Assembly (NCBI RefSeq): GCF_029255285.1
Contig: NZ_JAPUVI010000025.1
Location: forward strand, 1-64,000
DNA: 64,000 nt
Source of the DNA: Accumulibacter sp.
GTDB lineage: Bacteria > Pseudomonadota > Gammaproteobacteria > Burkholderiales > Rhodocyclaceae
Direction of reading: 5' to 3'
This document shows positions 27,263 to 35,920 of this stretch, piece by piece (within the stretch, counting starts at the first letter, position 1; each line of letters starts with the position of its first letter). Under the pieces are notes generated by a model. It did not search any database and was not told the origin of the DNA. It saw only the letters and a list, made by a program, of their open reading frames with translations. Both the position numbers and the translations under genes were made by a program.

Positions 27263-28009
27263 TCAGATCGGGTTGTCGATGTCGACGAACCGGCACTCCA
27301 GACCGCAGCGCTCGGCCAGATGCGCGGTCAGCGCCTGCACACCGTAGCGTTCGCTGGCATGGTGTCCGGCGGCGATGAAGGCGACGCCGGATTCGCGCGC
27401 GAGGTGAACGGTCTGCTCGGAGATCTCGCCGCTCAGGTAGAGGTCCACGCCGAGCCCGATGGCCTGTTCGAACAGGCTCTGCGCCGCGCCCGAACACCAG
27501 GCGACGCGGCTCACCGGGCGGCCGCCATCGCCGATCAGCAAGGGTACGCGTCCCAGTTCATTCGCCACCTGCTGCGCGACACTGGACAGCGTGGCCGGGG
27601 TTGTCAGCCGCCCCAGCCAGCCAATGTCCTGTTCGCCAAAACGTGTCTCCGCCAGCCAACCGAACTTCTTGGCCAGTTGCGCGTTGTTGCCGAGTTCGGG
27701 ATGCGCATCGAGCGGCAGGTGGTAGGCGATGAGATTGATGTCGTGTTTGAGCAGTGTCTGCAGACGAGCTTTGCGGATGCCGGTGACGCGACCGTCTTCG
27801 CCACGCCAGAACCAGCCATGATGGACCAGGATGGCGTCGGCGCCCGACTCGACGGCGGCTTCGAGCAGTGCCTGGCTGGCCGTGACACCAGCGACCAGGC
27901 GCCCGACTTCAGGCCGTCCTTCCACTTGCAGGCCGTTTGGGCAATAATCCCGAAAACGCCCTGCCTCCAGCAGATTGTCCAGGTAGCGTGTCAATTCCTC
28001 GCGTTTCAT
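27263..28009 (-). CDS. Nif3-like dinuclear metal centre hexameric protein
   Basis: The product (248 residues) belongs to the NIF3/GTP cyclohydrolase I type 2-like family. The motifs are [21 protein letters not shown] near the N-terminus, [11 protein letters not shown] (metal-binding His pair), [17 protein letters not shown], and the C-terminal [17 protein letters not shown] (metal-binding HH and E). The family forms toroidal hexamers with a two-metal site. Its biochemical role is unclear. The start codon faces the start of the divergent protease gene only 21 bp away. Confidence 0.92.
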   Translation of the reverse strand: MKREELTRYLDNLLEAGRFRDYCPNGLQVEGRPEVGRLVAGVTASQALLEAAVESGADAILVHHGWFWRGEDGRVTGIRKARLQTLLKHDINLIAYHLPLDAHPELGNNAQLAKKFGWLAETRFGEQDIGWLGRLTTPATLSSVAQQVANELGRVPLLIGDGGRPVSRVAWCSGAAQSLFEQAIGLGVDLYLSGEISEQTVHLARESGVAFIAAGHHASERYGVQALTAHLAERCGLECRFVDIDNPI

Positions 28010-28030
28010 TCACTGGCTCCGGTTTTGCCC

Positions 28031-29230
28031 ATGCGTAGGCTCTGGCTGATTTTTGCACAAACGGTCACGATAGGTCTGGCCCTGCTTTTCGTGGTCAGCA
28101 CGCTGAAGCCGGAATGGCTGGGCAAGCGGCCGCTCAGCGGCGCCAGCGTCGTGGCCTTGCAGGAATCGGCAAGCCCCGCCGCGCCGGCGCTCGTCGCGAC
28201 ATCGTTTCGTGAGGCCGCCAAAAAAGCTCTGCCGTCGGTCGTGCACATCTTTACCTCGCAGAAAATCAAGACGCGCCGGCATCCGCTGCTCGACGACCCG
28301 GTTTTTCGCCACTTTTTTGGCGACGGCGCCGACGGCGACGGCCCACGCACTTCCGGCCTCGGCTCGGGAGTCATCGTCAGCCCCAGCGGCTATATTCTCA
28401 CGAACTTCCACGTTGTCGAAGCCGCGGACCAGATCGAGATCGCCCTCAGCGACGGTCGCAACCTTAACGCCCGCCTGGTCGGTAGCGATCCCGAGTCCGA
28501 TCTTGCCGTGCTGCAGATCAGCGAGCAGAACGGCAAGGAACTCGTCCTGCCGGCGATCACCCTGGGCCGCATGGAGGGCGTCGTCGTCGGCGACGTGGCG
28601 CTGGCCATTGGCAACCCCTTCGGTGTCGGGCAGACGGTGACGATGGGTATCATTTCAGCACTCGGTCGTTCGCATCTGGGAATCAATGCCTTCGAGAACT
28701 TCATTCAGACCGACGCGGCGATCAACCCGGGCAATTCGGGCGGCGCGTTGGTCGACAGCCAAGGCAACCTGATCGGCATCAATACCGCGATCTACTCGCG
28801 CTCGGGTGGCTCGCTCGGGATCGGTTTTGCAATTCCGATCTCGATCGCCAGGAACGTCATGGAGCAGATCATCCAGACCGGCAGCGTGACGCGCGGCTGG
28901 ATCGGTGTCGAGGCGCAGGAGATCTCGGTGGATCTGGCCGAGTCCTTCGGCCTGCCGGACACGGCCGGGGCGCTGATCGCCGGCGTCTTGCGCGGCAGTC
29001 CGGCCGATGCCGGCGGGATCAAGCCGGGCGATATCCTGCTCGCCGTCGACGGTCGGCCGGTCAAGGATCCGCAAGGCATGCTCGATCTGATCGCCGGCCA
29101 GAAGCCGGGCGATACGGTAAGTTTCAAATTGCGCCGTCAGAACAACATTCTCGAGACGACGGTGAGGATCGGCAAGCGCGCGCCGCAGCGACGCGAGCGC
29201 GAGCGCGAGCGCGAGCGCGAGCGCGAATAG
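28031..29230 (+). CDS. DegS/DegQ-like HtrA serine protease (membrane-anchored)
   Basis: The product (399 residues) has an N-terminal membrane anchor (LIFAQTVTIGLALLFVVS), a trypsin-like domain and one PDZ domain (from about SVTRGWIGVEAQEI). The catalytic triad is His127 (NFHVVE), Asp157 (SDLAVL) and Ser236 (GNSGGAL). One PDZ and an uncleaved anchor match DegS, which senses envelope stress. In betaproteobacteria a gene of this type commonly lies next to tatABC, as it nearly does here. The last residues are six Arg-Glu dipeptides encoded by a hexamer repeat. The upstream in-frame extension is not real. The ribosome binding site is weak. Confidence 0.93.
   Translation: MRRLWLIFAQTVTIGLALLFVVSTLKPEWLGKRPLSGASVVALQESASPAAPALVATSFREAAKKALPSVVHIFTSQKIKTRRHPLLDDPVFRHFFGDGADGDGPRTSGLGSGVIVSPSGYILTNFHVVEAADQIEIALSDGRNLNARLVGSDPESDLAVLQISEQNGKELVLPAITLGRMEGVVVGDVALAIGNPFGVGQTVTMGIISALGRSHLGINAFENFIQTDAAINPGNSGGALVDSQGNLIGINTAIYSRSGGSLGIGFAIPISIARNVMEQIIQTGSVTRGWIGVEAQEISVDLAESFGLPDTAGALIAGVLRGSPADAGGIKPGDILLAVDGRPVKDPQGMLDLIAGQKPGDTVSFKLRRQNNILETTVRIGKRAPQRRERERERERERE
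29192..29226 (+). repeat. Tandem hexamer CGCGAG, 5.8 copies, at the 3' end of the protease gene
   Basis: Five full copies and one partial copy of CGCGAG run directly into the TAG stop codon and encode alternating Arg-Glu. The unit length is a multiple of three, so copy-number slippage would change only the tail length, not the frame. Confidence 0.9.
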
Positions 29231-29240
29231 GGCCAGGCCC

Positions 29241-30071
29241 ATGTGTCAACTGCTCGGCATGAACTGCAATGTGCCGACCGACATTTGCTTTTCCTTCGCC
29301 GGTTTTCAAGCACGCGGCGGTGTCACCGACGTGCATGCCGACGGCTGGGGAATCGCCTTTTTCGAGGGTCGCGGCACACGGGTCTTCCTCGACCCGCAGC
29401 CGTCCAGCGTTTCCCCTGTCGCCGAACTGGTACGCAACTATCCGATTCATTCGATGAACGTCGTGGCGCACATCCGCAAGGCGACGCAGGGGGTTGTGGC
29501 GCTCGAGAACACCCATCCCTTCATGCGCGAACTTTGGGGTCGCTACTGGATCTTCGCGCACAATGGCAATTTACCCGACTTCTCACCCGAACTTGACGGC
29601 AGCTTCACCCCAGTCGGACAGACCGACAGCGAACGTGCGTTCTGCTGGCTGCTGCAGACGCTGCGGCAGCGCTTCGGTAGCCGACCGCCTACCCAGCCCA
29701 GGCTGTTCGAACTGCTACATCAACTGACGGTCGAGGTCGGCCAGCGCGGTGCGTTCAACTACTTGCTGTCGAATGGCGATTGCCTGTTTGCCCACTGCTC
29801 GACCCAGCTCACCTATATCGTACGCCAGGCGCCGTTTGCCGTTGCCCATTTGCGCGATCAGGATCTGAGTATCGATTTCAGTGCCGTGACGACGGTCGCC
29901 GATCGTGTCGCCGTAATCGCCACCGTGCCGCTGACCGACAACGAGACGTGGACCGTGATGGACAGCGGCAGCCTGTGGCTTTTCGAGGAGGGAGCGCCGG
30001 TCAGACACCAGACAACCGTTGCCGGACCTCAGCAACCCTCTCCGGCAGACTGTGCGTCGACTCTGGCCTAA
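29241..30071 (+). CDS. YafJ-type class II glutamine amidotransferase
   Basis: The product (276 residues) begins MCQLLGMNC, exposing Cys2 as the N-terminal nucleophile that releases ammonia from glutamine. Family landmarks follow: GGVTDVHADGWGIAFFEG, VVAHIRKAT, ENTHPFMRELWGRYWIFAHNG and GQTDSERAFCWLL. This is a stand-alone GATase class 2 domain with no synthase domain attached. The acceptor reaction is unknown. It starts 10 bp after the protease gene and is likely co-transcribed with it. It converges with tatC (18 bp between stop codons). Confidence 0.9.
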   Translation: MCQLLGMNCNVPTDICFSFAGFQARGGVTDVHADGWGIAFFEGRGTRVFLDPQPSSVSPVAELVRNYPIHSMNVVAHIRKATQGVVALENTHPFMRELWGRYWIFAHNGNLPDFSPELDGSFTPVGQTDSERAFCWLLQTLRQRFGSRPPTQPRLFELLHQLTVEVGQRGAFNYLLSNGDCLFAHCSTQLTYIVRQAPFAVAHLRDQDLSIDFSAVTTVADRVAVIATVPLTDNETWTVMDSGSLWLFEEGAPVRHQTTVAGPQQPSPADCASTLA

Positions 30072-30089
30072 GACACGCTGGCGGAGAAC

Positions 30090-30956
30090 TCAGGCATCCG
30101 GCTTGCGGTCGTCGTCCCGCGGTTTGCCGAGATCGGCGATCGCCTTTCCCATTTCCTCGGCCGACATCGGCCTCCAGTCGCTCGCCGGGGTGTCCGTGCC
30201 CGGCACGGCGGCGGACTCGGTCGGCCCGGCGACAGCGCCCGGCCGCCGGTGGACGAAACGGGCAAGAAACATCCCTAGTTCGAATAGCAGGCACAGCGGA
30301 ATGGCCATCATCAGTTGGGAAATCACGTCGGGTGGCGTGAAGATGGCGGCAACGACGAATGCGCCGACGATCACGTAGGGCCGCCATTCCTTGAGCTTGG
30401 CGAGGTCGACGATACCGACCTGAACGAGAACGACGACCAGTACCGGCACTTCGAAGGTCACCCCGAAAGCGATGAAGGTCGTCATCACGAAGGAAAGATA
30501 CTTCTCGATGTCCGTCATCCACGCAACGCCCGCCGGCGCCACGTTGGCCATGAAGCCGAAGACGGTCGGGAAGACCAGGAAGTACGCGAAGGACATACCG
30601 ACGAAGAAGAGCAAAACGCTCGCCCCAACGAGCGGCAGCGCCAGCCGCTTTTCGTGCGCATAAAGGCCCGGCGCGACAAACGCCCAGACCTGGTAAAGAA
30701 CGTACGGCAGGGCGATCAGGAAAGCGACCATCAAAGCCACTTTCATCGGTACCAGGAAGACGCCGACGACATCCGTAGCGATCATTTGCCCACCTTGCGG
30801 CAGCGTTGCCAGCAGGGGTTGCGCGAGCAGCGCATAGAGCTCCTTGGCCCACGGGAAAAGGCAGACGAAGACGATGCCGATGGCCACCAGCGACCGGATC
30901 AAGCGATCGCGCAGTTCGACGAGGTGCGAGAGAAAAGAGTCTTCGGGCAGCGTCAT
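30090..30956 (-). CDS. tatC: TatC, twin-arginine translocase subunit
   Basis: A 288-residue integral membrane protein that recognises twin-arginine signal peptides. It begins with SFLSHLVELRDRLIRS (the conserved HLxELRxR segment) and has six membrane helices, with the periplasmic and cytoplasmic loops in place (EKYLSFVMTTFIAFGVTFEVP). A C-terminal extension of about 60 residues is rich in Pro, Ala and charged residues. The ATG at 30956 lies 7 bases beyond the tatB stop codon. The longer frame is tatB in another register. tatA-tatB-tatC form one unit with the his genes upstream. Confidence 0.96.
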   Translation of the reverse strand: MTLPEDSFLSHLVELRDRLIRSLVAIGIVFVCLFPWAKELYALLAQPLLATLPQGGQMIATDVVGVFLVPMKVALMVAFLIALPYVLYQVWAFVAPGLYAHEKRLALPLVGASVLLFFVGMSFAYFLVFPTVFGFMANVAPAGVAWMTDIEKYLSFVMTTFIAFGVTFEVPVLVVVLVQVGIVDLAKLKEWRPYVIVGAFVVAAIFTPPDVISQLMMAIPLCLLFELGMFLARFVHRRPGAVAGPTESAAVPGTDTPASDWRPMSAEEMGKAIADLGKPRDDDRKPDA

Positions 30957-30963
30957 CGAGCAC

Positions 30964-31380
30964 TCAGGCCGGCCGGGTCGGAGGCTCGGCTGGCGAGGCC
31001 GCCGGCGCCACCAAGGTGGGTCGGGCCGGGTCGCCTGCCGTGGCCGATGGGGAAGTCGCCGAAACGATGACGGCGTCCGAGGCAACTGGTGGTGTCAACG
31101 CTTCGCCGGCTGCCTGCGCGGTCTGACGCACCGCCTCGATCTCGCTCGTCAGGCTCTGTTCGACGCGGCGCGCAGAATCCTGGATCTCGGCCTGCAACTT
31201 CTTCAACTCGTCGAGCTGGATCTCGCGGTTGATGTCCGACTTCACGTCGCTGACGTAGCGCTGCAGGCGGCCGAGCAGGTGTCCGGCCGTGCGGGCCACT
31301 TTGGGCAATCGCTCGGGACCGATGACCACCAGCGCCACGATGGCAATGACGATCATCTCGGAAAAGCCGATATCGAACAT
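30964..31380 (-). CDS. tatB: TatB, twin-arginine translocase subunit
   Basis: The product (138 residues) has the TatB hallmark MFDIGFSEMIVIAIVALVVIGPERLP, shown here only in part: an N-terminal membrane helix with Glu8, then VVIGPERLP, followed by an amphipathic helix. The C-terminal part is Ala/Pro/Thr-rich and flexible. With TatC it makes the signal-peptide receptor. Its gap to tatA is 121 bp, larger than the other gaps in the operon, but I see no terminator there. Confidence 0.95.
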   Translation of the reverse strand: MFDIGFSEMIVIAIVALVVIGPERLPKVARTAGHLLGRLQRYVSDVKSDINREIQLDELKKLQAEIQDSARRVEQSLTSEIEAVRQTAQAAGEALTPPVASDAVIVSATSPSATAGDPARPTLVAPAASPAEPPTRPA

Positions 31381-31501
31381 GGACGACCGCTTGATGAAGT
31401 AAGGGGGATGAACTGGAGGGAGCGCGATCGGCAATCGATGGGCGGCATAGCGAAACCGACCGGAAACCAATCGCCGAACCCATGTCCGACGCGCGCCTGG
31501 C

Positions 31502-31747
31502 CTAGCTCTTGGTCTTTTCCCTGATCTCGCCCTCGATGGTGTGGCCAGCGTTGACCTGTGGCGTGGGGGCCGCAGCGGGCGCTCCCTCGGCCGGCTTGTC
31601 CTCGGCCGTCGCATCGCGCATGCCGTCCTTGAAGCCCTTGACGGCACCACCCAGATCCGACCCCAGATTGCGCAGCTTCTTGGTACCGAAAATCAACAGG
31701 ATGATGATCAGAACGATCAACCAATGCCAGATACTCAAAGAGCCCAT
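31502..31747 (-). CDS. tatA: TatA, twin-arginine translocase pore subunit
   Basis: The product (81 residues) starts with [26 protein letters not shown]: a single membrane helix, the FGTKKLR hinge and an amphipathic helix, as in TatA/E. The tail is Ala/Pro/Glu-rich. TatA oligomerises to form the passage for folded proteins. The Rieske protein encoded at 40015 is an expected substrate. The start is an ATG, and hint lies 82 bp upstream on the same strand. Confidence 0.95.
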   Translation of the reverse strand: MGSLSIWHWLIVLIIILLIFGTKKLRNLGSDLGGAVKGFKDGMRDATAEDKPAEGAPAAAPTPQVNAGHTIEGEIREKTKS

Positions 31748-31829
31748 ATCAGGCCTCCATTAAGGTGAAAGTCGGGGCGCGCGTGGCGCCGGCTAAGGCC
31801 GGGCACCGCCCGTGGCTGGCGGCGCGGCG

Positions 31830-32180
31830 TCAGATTCGTTTGAGCATCGGCCCTACCGGCTCCGATCCGCCGACGATGTGGGCGTGCAGGTGCGGTACCT
31901 CCTGATGGCCAATGCGGCCAGTGTTGATGATCACCCGGAAGCCATCCGGGCTGCCTTGTTCGCTTGCCAGCCGATTGGCGATGGCAAGCATGCGGCCGAG
32001 AACAGGGATGTCGGCCTCGCTGACCGTTGCCAGGGAAGTGATGTGATGCTTGGGAATTACCAGCAGGTGTACCGGCCGTGCCGGGTTGATGTCGTGAAAA
32101 ACCAGGACTTCGTCGTCCTCGTAGACCTTGCGCGACGGAATCTGTCCGCGCGCGATCTTGCAGAAAAGGCAGTCGTCCAT
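31830..32180 (-). CDS. HIT-family (HinT-like) nucleotide-binding hydrolase
   Basis: The product (116 residues) has the zinc-site start DDCLFCKIARGQIP, the core FHDINPARPVHLLVIPKHH, the segment GFRVIINTGRIGHQEVPHLHAHIVGG and the histidine triad HLHAH. HinT proteins hydrolyse AMP-lysine-type phosphoramidates. Position between hisE and tatA is the usual betaproteobacterial order. Two bases separate it from hisE, so it is translated from the his-tat mRNA. Confidence 0.94.
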   Translation of the reverse strand: MDDCLFCKIARGQIPSRKVYEDDEVLVFHDINPARPVHLLVIPKHHITSLATVSEADIPVLGRMLAIANRLASEQGSPDGFRVIINTGRIGHQEVPHLHAHIVGGSEPVGPMLKRI

Positions 32181-32182
32181 CC

Positions 32183-32539
32183 TCAGTTCTTCCGTGATGT
32201 CTTCTCGTCGCGCGCTGTCTTGTCCTCGCGTGACTTCTTCTCGTCGATGCCGGAGATGCCTTCTCGCCGCCGCATTTCCTGCAACACATCCTCGATCGAC
32301 AGGCCGTAGAAAGCGAGCAGGACCATAGTGTGGTAAAGGACATCGGCCGATTCCCAGACGACATGCAGGCGGTTGCCCTCCTTGCCGGCCATGATCAGTT
32401 CCGCTGTCTCCTCGCCGATCTTTTTCAGGATCGCGTCCGGTCCCTTGGCCATCAGCTGTGCCGTGTAGGAAGTTTCCGGGTCAGCCTTGCGCCTGGAAAG
32501 CAGAGTTTCCGAGATCCGGTGCAGCATGTCCATGTTCAT
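32183..32539 (-). CDS. hisE: HisE, phosphoribosyl-ATP pyrophosphatase
   Basis: Second step of histidine synthesis: hydrolyses PR-ATP to PR-AMP. The 118-residue product has an all-alpha MazG-like fold with the metal-binding segment [17 protein letters not shown] and [13 protein letters not shown]. The core ends near residue 97. The last 20 residues are charged and semi-repetitive (DEKKSRED and DEKTSRKN), an addition absent from ordinary HisE. It is encoded separately from HisI, with the two genes overlapping by four bases (ATGA). Confidence 0.95.
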   Translation of the reverse strand: MNMDMLHRISETLLSRRKADPETSYTAQLMAKGPDAILKKIGEETAELIMAGKEGNRLHVVWESADVLYHTMVLLAFYGLSIEDVLQEMRRREGISGIDEKKSREDKTARDEKTSRKN

Positions 32540-32940
32540 TTGCCGTAGATATCCTTGGGTTCTTTGAGCACCGGGTCGGCGGCAACCCAGAAGTCCCCAT
32601 CCAGTTGATAAAAGAAGCAGCTTTCGCGGCCGGTGTGGCAGGCGATACCACCTGCCTGATCGACCAACAGCAGCAGGACATCACCGTCACAGTCGGTACG
32701 GATCGCCCTTACCCGCTGCACATGGCCGGATTCCTCGCCCTTGCGCCACAGCCGACGGCGCGAACGCGACCAGTATACTGCGGTCCCGCTGTCAACCGTC
32801 GCTCGAATCGCTTGCCGGTTCATGAAGGCAAACATCAGCACCCGGCCGCTGGCGGCGTCCTGTGCGATGGCGGGAATCATGCCGTTCTCGTCCCACCGGA
32901 GAGCGTCTATCCACCGCTCCGTAGAATCGAGATCGCTCAC
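32536..32940 (-). CDS. hisI: HisI, phosphoribosyl-AMP cyclohydrolase
   Basis: Third step of histidine synthesis: opens the adenine ring of PR-AMP. The 134-residue product has [27 protein letters not shown] (in part), the metal-binding [13 protein letters not shown] and the zinc-site [14 protein letters not shown] with its Cys residues. The GTG at 32940 overlaps the hisF stop codon (GTGA) and gives normal length. An earlier ATG at 32961 would lie inside hisF. Confidence 0.94.
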   Translation of the reverse strand: MSDLDSTERWIDALRWDENGMIPAIAQDAASGRVLMFAFMNRQAIRATVDSGTAVYWSRSRRRLWRKGEESGHVQRVRAIRTDCDGDVLLLLVDQAGGIACHTGRESCFFYQLDGDFWVAADPVLKEPKDIYGK

Positions 32941-33698
32941 AGGCGGACCTCGATACCACATCCACGCATGTATTCCTTGGCTTCGCGTACGGTATGTTCG
33001 GAAAAATGGAAGATGCTCGCCGCCAGAACCGCGTCGGCGTGGCCTTCCGAGACGCCCTCGGCCAGATGCCGCAGATTGCCGACGCCGCCGCTGGCAATCA
33101 CCGGAATACCAACCGCGTCGGCCACCGCACGCGTCAACGGCAGATCGAAGCCGTTACGGGTGCCGTCGCGATCCATGCTGGTGAGCAGAATCTCGCCGGC
33201 GCCGAGTTGCTGCACGCGGCGCGCCCAGTCGATCGCGTCGAGGCCGGTCGGGCGGCGCCCGCCGTGCGTAAACACCTGCCAGCGATCGGCCGCCACCTGC
33301 TTCGCATCGATCGCCACGACGATGCACTGGTTGCCGACCTTGGCCGACGCTTCGGCCACGAGATCCGGGTTCTCGACCGCCGCCGTGTTCATGCTCACCT
33401 TGTCGGCTCCGGCGTTGAGCAGGCGCCGCACGTCGGTGACCGAACGCACGCCGCCGCCCACCGTCAGCGGAATAAAGACCTGTGCGGCACAGGCCTCGAC
33501 GATGTGCAGGATGATGTCCCGTTGATCCGATGACGCCGTGATGTCGAGGAAAGTCACTTCGTCGGCGCCTTGCTCGTCGTAGCGGCGAGCAATTTCTACG
33601 GGGTCACCGGCATCGCGCAAGTCGATGAAATTGGTGCCCTTGACGACGCGACCCGCAGTCACGTCCAGGCAGGGGATGATCCGCTTCGCCAGACCCAA
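32937..33698 (-). CDS. hisF: HisF, cyclase subunit of imidazole glycerol phosphate synthase
   Basis: Closes the imidazole ring with ammonia supplied by HisH. It is a (beta/alpha)8 barrel. It begins near [19 protein letters not shown] with the catalytic Asp in CLDV, has the second half with [13 protein letters not shown] and phosphate-binding [14 protein letters not shown] and [11 protein letters not shown]. From the TTG at 33698 the product is 253 residues, the usual length. A TTG two codons earlier is an alternative. The frame continues far upstream without HisF sequence. No ATG is available near the start, so a TTG start is likely. Confidence 0.93.
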   Translation of the reverse strand: MGLAKRIIPCLDVTAGRVVKGTNFIDLRDAGDPVEIARRYDEQGADEVTFLDITASSDQRDIILHIVEACAAQVFIPLTVGGGVRSVTDVRRLLNAGADKVSMNTAAVENPDLVAEASAKVGNQCIVVAIDAKQVAADRWQVFTHGGRRPTGLDAIDWARRVQQLGAGEILLTSMDRDGTRNGFDLPLTRAVADAVGIPVIASGGVGNLRHLAEGVSEGHADAVLAASIFHFSEHTVREAKEYMRGCGIEVRL

Positions 33699-33735
33699 GG
33701 TCAATGACCGCCCGGTTCGCGCCGTTTGGCTCGGG

Positions 33736-34479
33736 TCATCGATTCGTTGCCCGGTCGGCTTCCGCCTGCGCCAGGGCAAAATCGAGCGAGCCATCGTAGA
33801 TCGCCCGGCCAGCGATGGCAGCGCTGATGCCTTCTTCTTCGACCGCACAGAGTTGCCGGATATCGTCCAGGCTCGACAGGCCGCCACTGGCGATGACCGG
33901 AATCAACAGCGCCTGCGCCAGCTTCACCGTGGCCTCGACGTTGATTCCCGACAGCATGCCGTCGCGTCCGATGTCGGTATAGACGATGGCTTCGACACCG
34001 TAGTCTTCGTATTTGCGCGCCAGATCGACGACGTCGTGGCCAGTCATTTTCGACCAGCCGTCGACCGCCACCTTGCCATCCCGGGCGTCGAGACCGACGA
34101 TGATGTGGCCGGGAAAGGCACCGCAGGCGTCATGCAGAAAGCCGGGGTTCTTGACCGCAGCGGTGCCGATGATGACATAACTGACGCCGTCGTCGAGGCA
34201 GCGTTCGATGGTGTCGAGGTCGCGAATGCCGCCCCCCAGTTGCACCGGGATGTCGTCCCCGACGGCTTCGACGATCTCCTTGATGGCTTTCTCGTTTTTC
34301 GGTTTGCCGGCAAAAGCCCCGTCGAGGTCTACGATATGCAGGCGACGCGCTCCCTGTGCCAACCAGTGGCGAGCCTGATCTCCGGGCGAGGTCGAGAAGA
34401 CGGTCACCTGATCCATCAGGCCTTGTTTGAGGCGGACACACTGCCCCTGTTTGAGGTCAATCGCGGGAATGATCAGCAT
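33736..34479 (-). CDS. hisA: HisA, ProFAR isomerase
   Basis: Isomerises ProFAR to PRFAR. The 247-residue (beta/alpha)8 barrel starts [20 protein letters not shown] with the catalytic Asp8, has [19 protein letters not shown] and the second-half catalytic Asp in [25 protein letters not shown] is the phosphate loop. Gaps are 37 bp to hisF and 49 bp to hisH, so it belongs to the same operon. Confidence 0.96.
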   Translation of the reverse strand: MLIIPAIDLKQGQCVRLKQGLMDQVTVFSTSPGDQARHWLAQGARRLHIVDLDGAFAGKPKNEKAIKEIVEAVGDDIPVQLGGGIRDLDTIERCLDDGVSYVIIGTAAVKNPGFLHDACGAFPGHIIVGLDARDGKVAVDGWSKMTGHDVVDLARKYEDYGVEAIVYTDIGRDGMLSGINVEATVKLAQALLIPVIASGGLSSLDDIRQLCAVEEEGISAAIAGRAIYDGSLDFALAQAEADRATNR

Positions 34480-34528
34480 GTTGAAAGCAGACGTGAAAAG
34501 TTGAAACTAGCCAAGCGCTGGCCGTCGA

Positions 34529-35188
34529 TCAGGGCTTCCAGGCAACAAAGTTTCCGAGCAGGGTGAGCCCCGTTACGGCGCTCTTTTCCGGGTGGCACTG
34601 AATGGCGAAGATATTATCCCGTGCCACCGCACTGGTAAAGGGCAGACCATAGTCGGTAGTGCCGACGACACAGGCCGAGTCGACCGGGTCCACAAAATAG
34701 CTATGCACGAAATAGAAACGGGCGTCGTCGGCAATACCCTTCCACAAAGGGTGGGCGCGCTTGTGCCGAACCTCGTTCCAGCCCATGTGAGGCACCTTGA
34801 GCCGCTTACCCGCCGCGTCGAACATGCGCTCTGCCGGAAAGCGCCGGACCGTACCGCGGAGCAGGCCGAGGCCGGCCACATCGCCTTCCTCGCTGTGTTC
34901 GAAAAGCATTTGCTGGCCGATACAGATACCGAGAAACGGCTTGGTCGTCGCGGCCTCGAGCACAGCGGAGCGCAATCCTCGCAACTCGATCTCACGCATG
35001 CAGTCGGGCATCGCTCCTTGGCCGGGGAAGACCACGCGTTCCGCACCGACGACCACCTCCGGGTCGGCCGATACCAGTACCTGCCGGTCGGCGGCAACGC
35101 GTACCAGCGCCTGCCAGACCGAACGCAGATTGCCCATGCCGTAATCGACGACGACGACGGCCCCCGGCGCGGCCGCGGCGGGGGCCAT
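34529..35188 (-). CDS. hisH: HisH, glutaminase subunit of imidazole glycerol phosphate synthase
   Basis: Class I glutamine amidotransferase that feeds ammonia to HisF. The 219-residue product starts with VVVVDYGMGNLRSVWQAL and has the nucleophile elbow FLGICIGQQMLFEHSEEGD (Cys), the oxyanion-side VFPGQGAMPDCM and the catalytic His/Glu near IQCHPEKS. The ATG overlaps the hisB stop codon (TGATG), so it is translationally coupled. Confidence 0.96.
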   Translation of the reverse strand: MAPAAAAPGAVVVVDYGMGNLRSVWQALVRVAADRQVLVSADPEVVVGAERVVFPGQGAMPDCMREIELRGLRSAVLEAATTKPFLGICIGQQMLFEHSEEGDVAGLGLLRGTVRRFPAERMFDAAGKRLKVPHMGWNEVRHKRAHPLWKGIADDARFYFVHSYFVDPVDSACVVGTTDYGLPFTSAVARDNIFAIQCHPEKSAVTGLTLLGNFVAWKP

Positions 35189-35775
35189 CAGAGCGCGCCC
35201 TTGGTCGAGGGAATACTGCCGGCGGTGCGGGGATCCGCCTCGACTGCCATGCGCAGCGCGCGACCGAAGGCCTTGAAAATCGTTTCCGCCTGGTGATGCG
35301 CATTCATGCCGCGCAGATTGTCGATGTGCAACGTCAGCCGCGCATGGTTGGCAAAGCCCTGGAAAAACTCGTGTACCAGATCGACATCGAAGGCGCCGAT
35401 CGTCGCTCGTCTGAAATCGACGTGGAACTCGAGACCCGGACGACCCGACAGATCGACGACGACGCGTGACAGCGCCTCGTCGAGAGGAACGTAGGCGTAC
35501 CCGTAGCGCCGCAGACCCTGTTTATCGCCCAGGGCCTGCGCGAGCGCCTGGCCGACGGTGATGCCGATATCTTCGACCGTATGGTGCGCGTCGATGTGCA
35601 GATCGCCAGCGGCTTCGATGTCGAGGTCGAGCAGTCCGTGGCGCGACACCTGATCCAGCATGTGATCGAGGAAGGGTACACCGGTGGCCAGACGGCTGCA
35701 ACCGCTACCGTCGAGGTCGAGACGAACGGTGATCCGGGTTTCTAGCGTGTTTCTGGAAACTACTGCTTGCCGCAT
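35188..35775 (-). CDS. hisB: HisB, imidazoleglycerol-phosphate dehydratase
   Basis: The monofunctional dehydratase (195 residues) carries the metal-binding HHTVEDIGI and the later [18 protein letters not shown] motifs, with [13 protein letters not shown] in the N-terminal half. No HisN-type phosphatase domain is attached, so histidinol-phosphate phosphatase is encoded elsewhere. The ATG at 35775 begins [16 protein letters not shown], the usual start. The frame opens upstream into the control region shared with hisC. It is the first gene of the minus-strand his-tat run. Confidence 0.96.
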   Translation of the reverse strand: MRQAVVSRNTLETRITVRLDLDGSGCSRLATGVPFLDHMLDQVSRHGLLDLDIEAAGDLHIDAHHTVEDIGITVGQALAQALGDKQGLRRYGYAYVPLDEALSRVVVDLSGRPGLEFHVDFRRATIGAFDVDLVHEFFQGFANHARLTLHIDNLRGMNAHHQAETIFKAFGRALRMAVEADPRTAGSIPSTKGAL

Positions 35776-35920
35776 CGAGTGTCCATCGCTGGGTGAGATG
35801 TCGAGTCCGGAAAAGACGTCAGCCGGCGTCGGTGAGTGGCGAAGATCGTCGATGCGCGGACCAGGAAAGGCGCATGATACCATTTCGTGCTTTCCATGGA
35901 GCCGAAGCGAGCCGCCTTTC

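Noticed and set aside
27242-28030. Long in-frame extension of the DegS-like protease
   Set aside because: It is the antisense shadow of the nif3-like gene; the membrane anchor begins at 28031.
29192-29226. Hexamer repeat as a CRISPR-like array
   Set aside because: The unit is six bases with no spacers, and it is in coding sequence.
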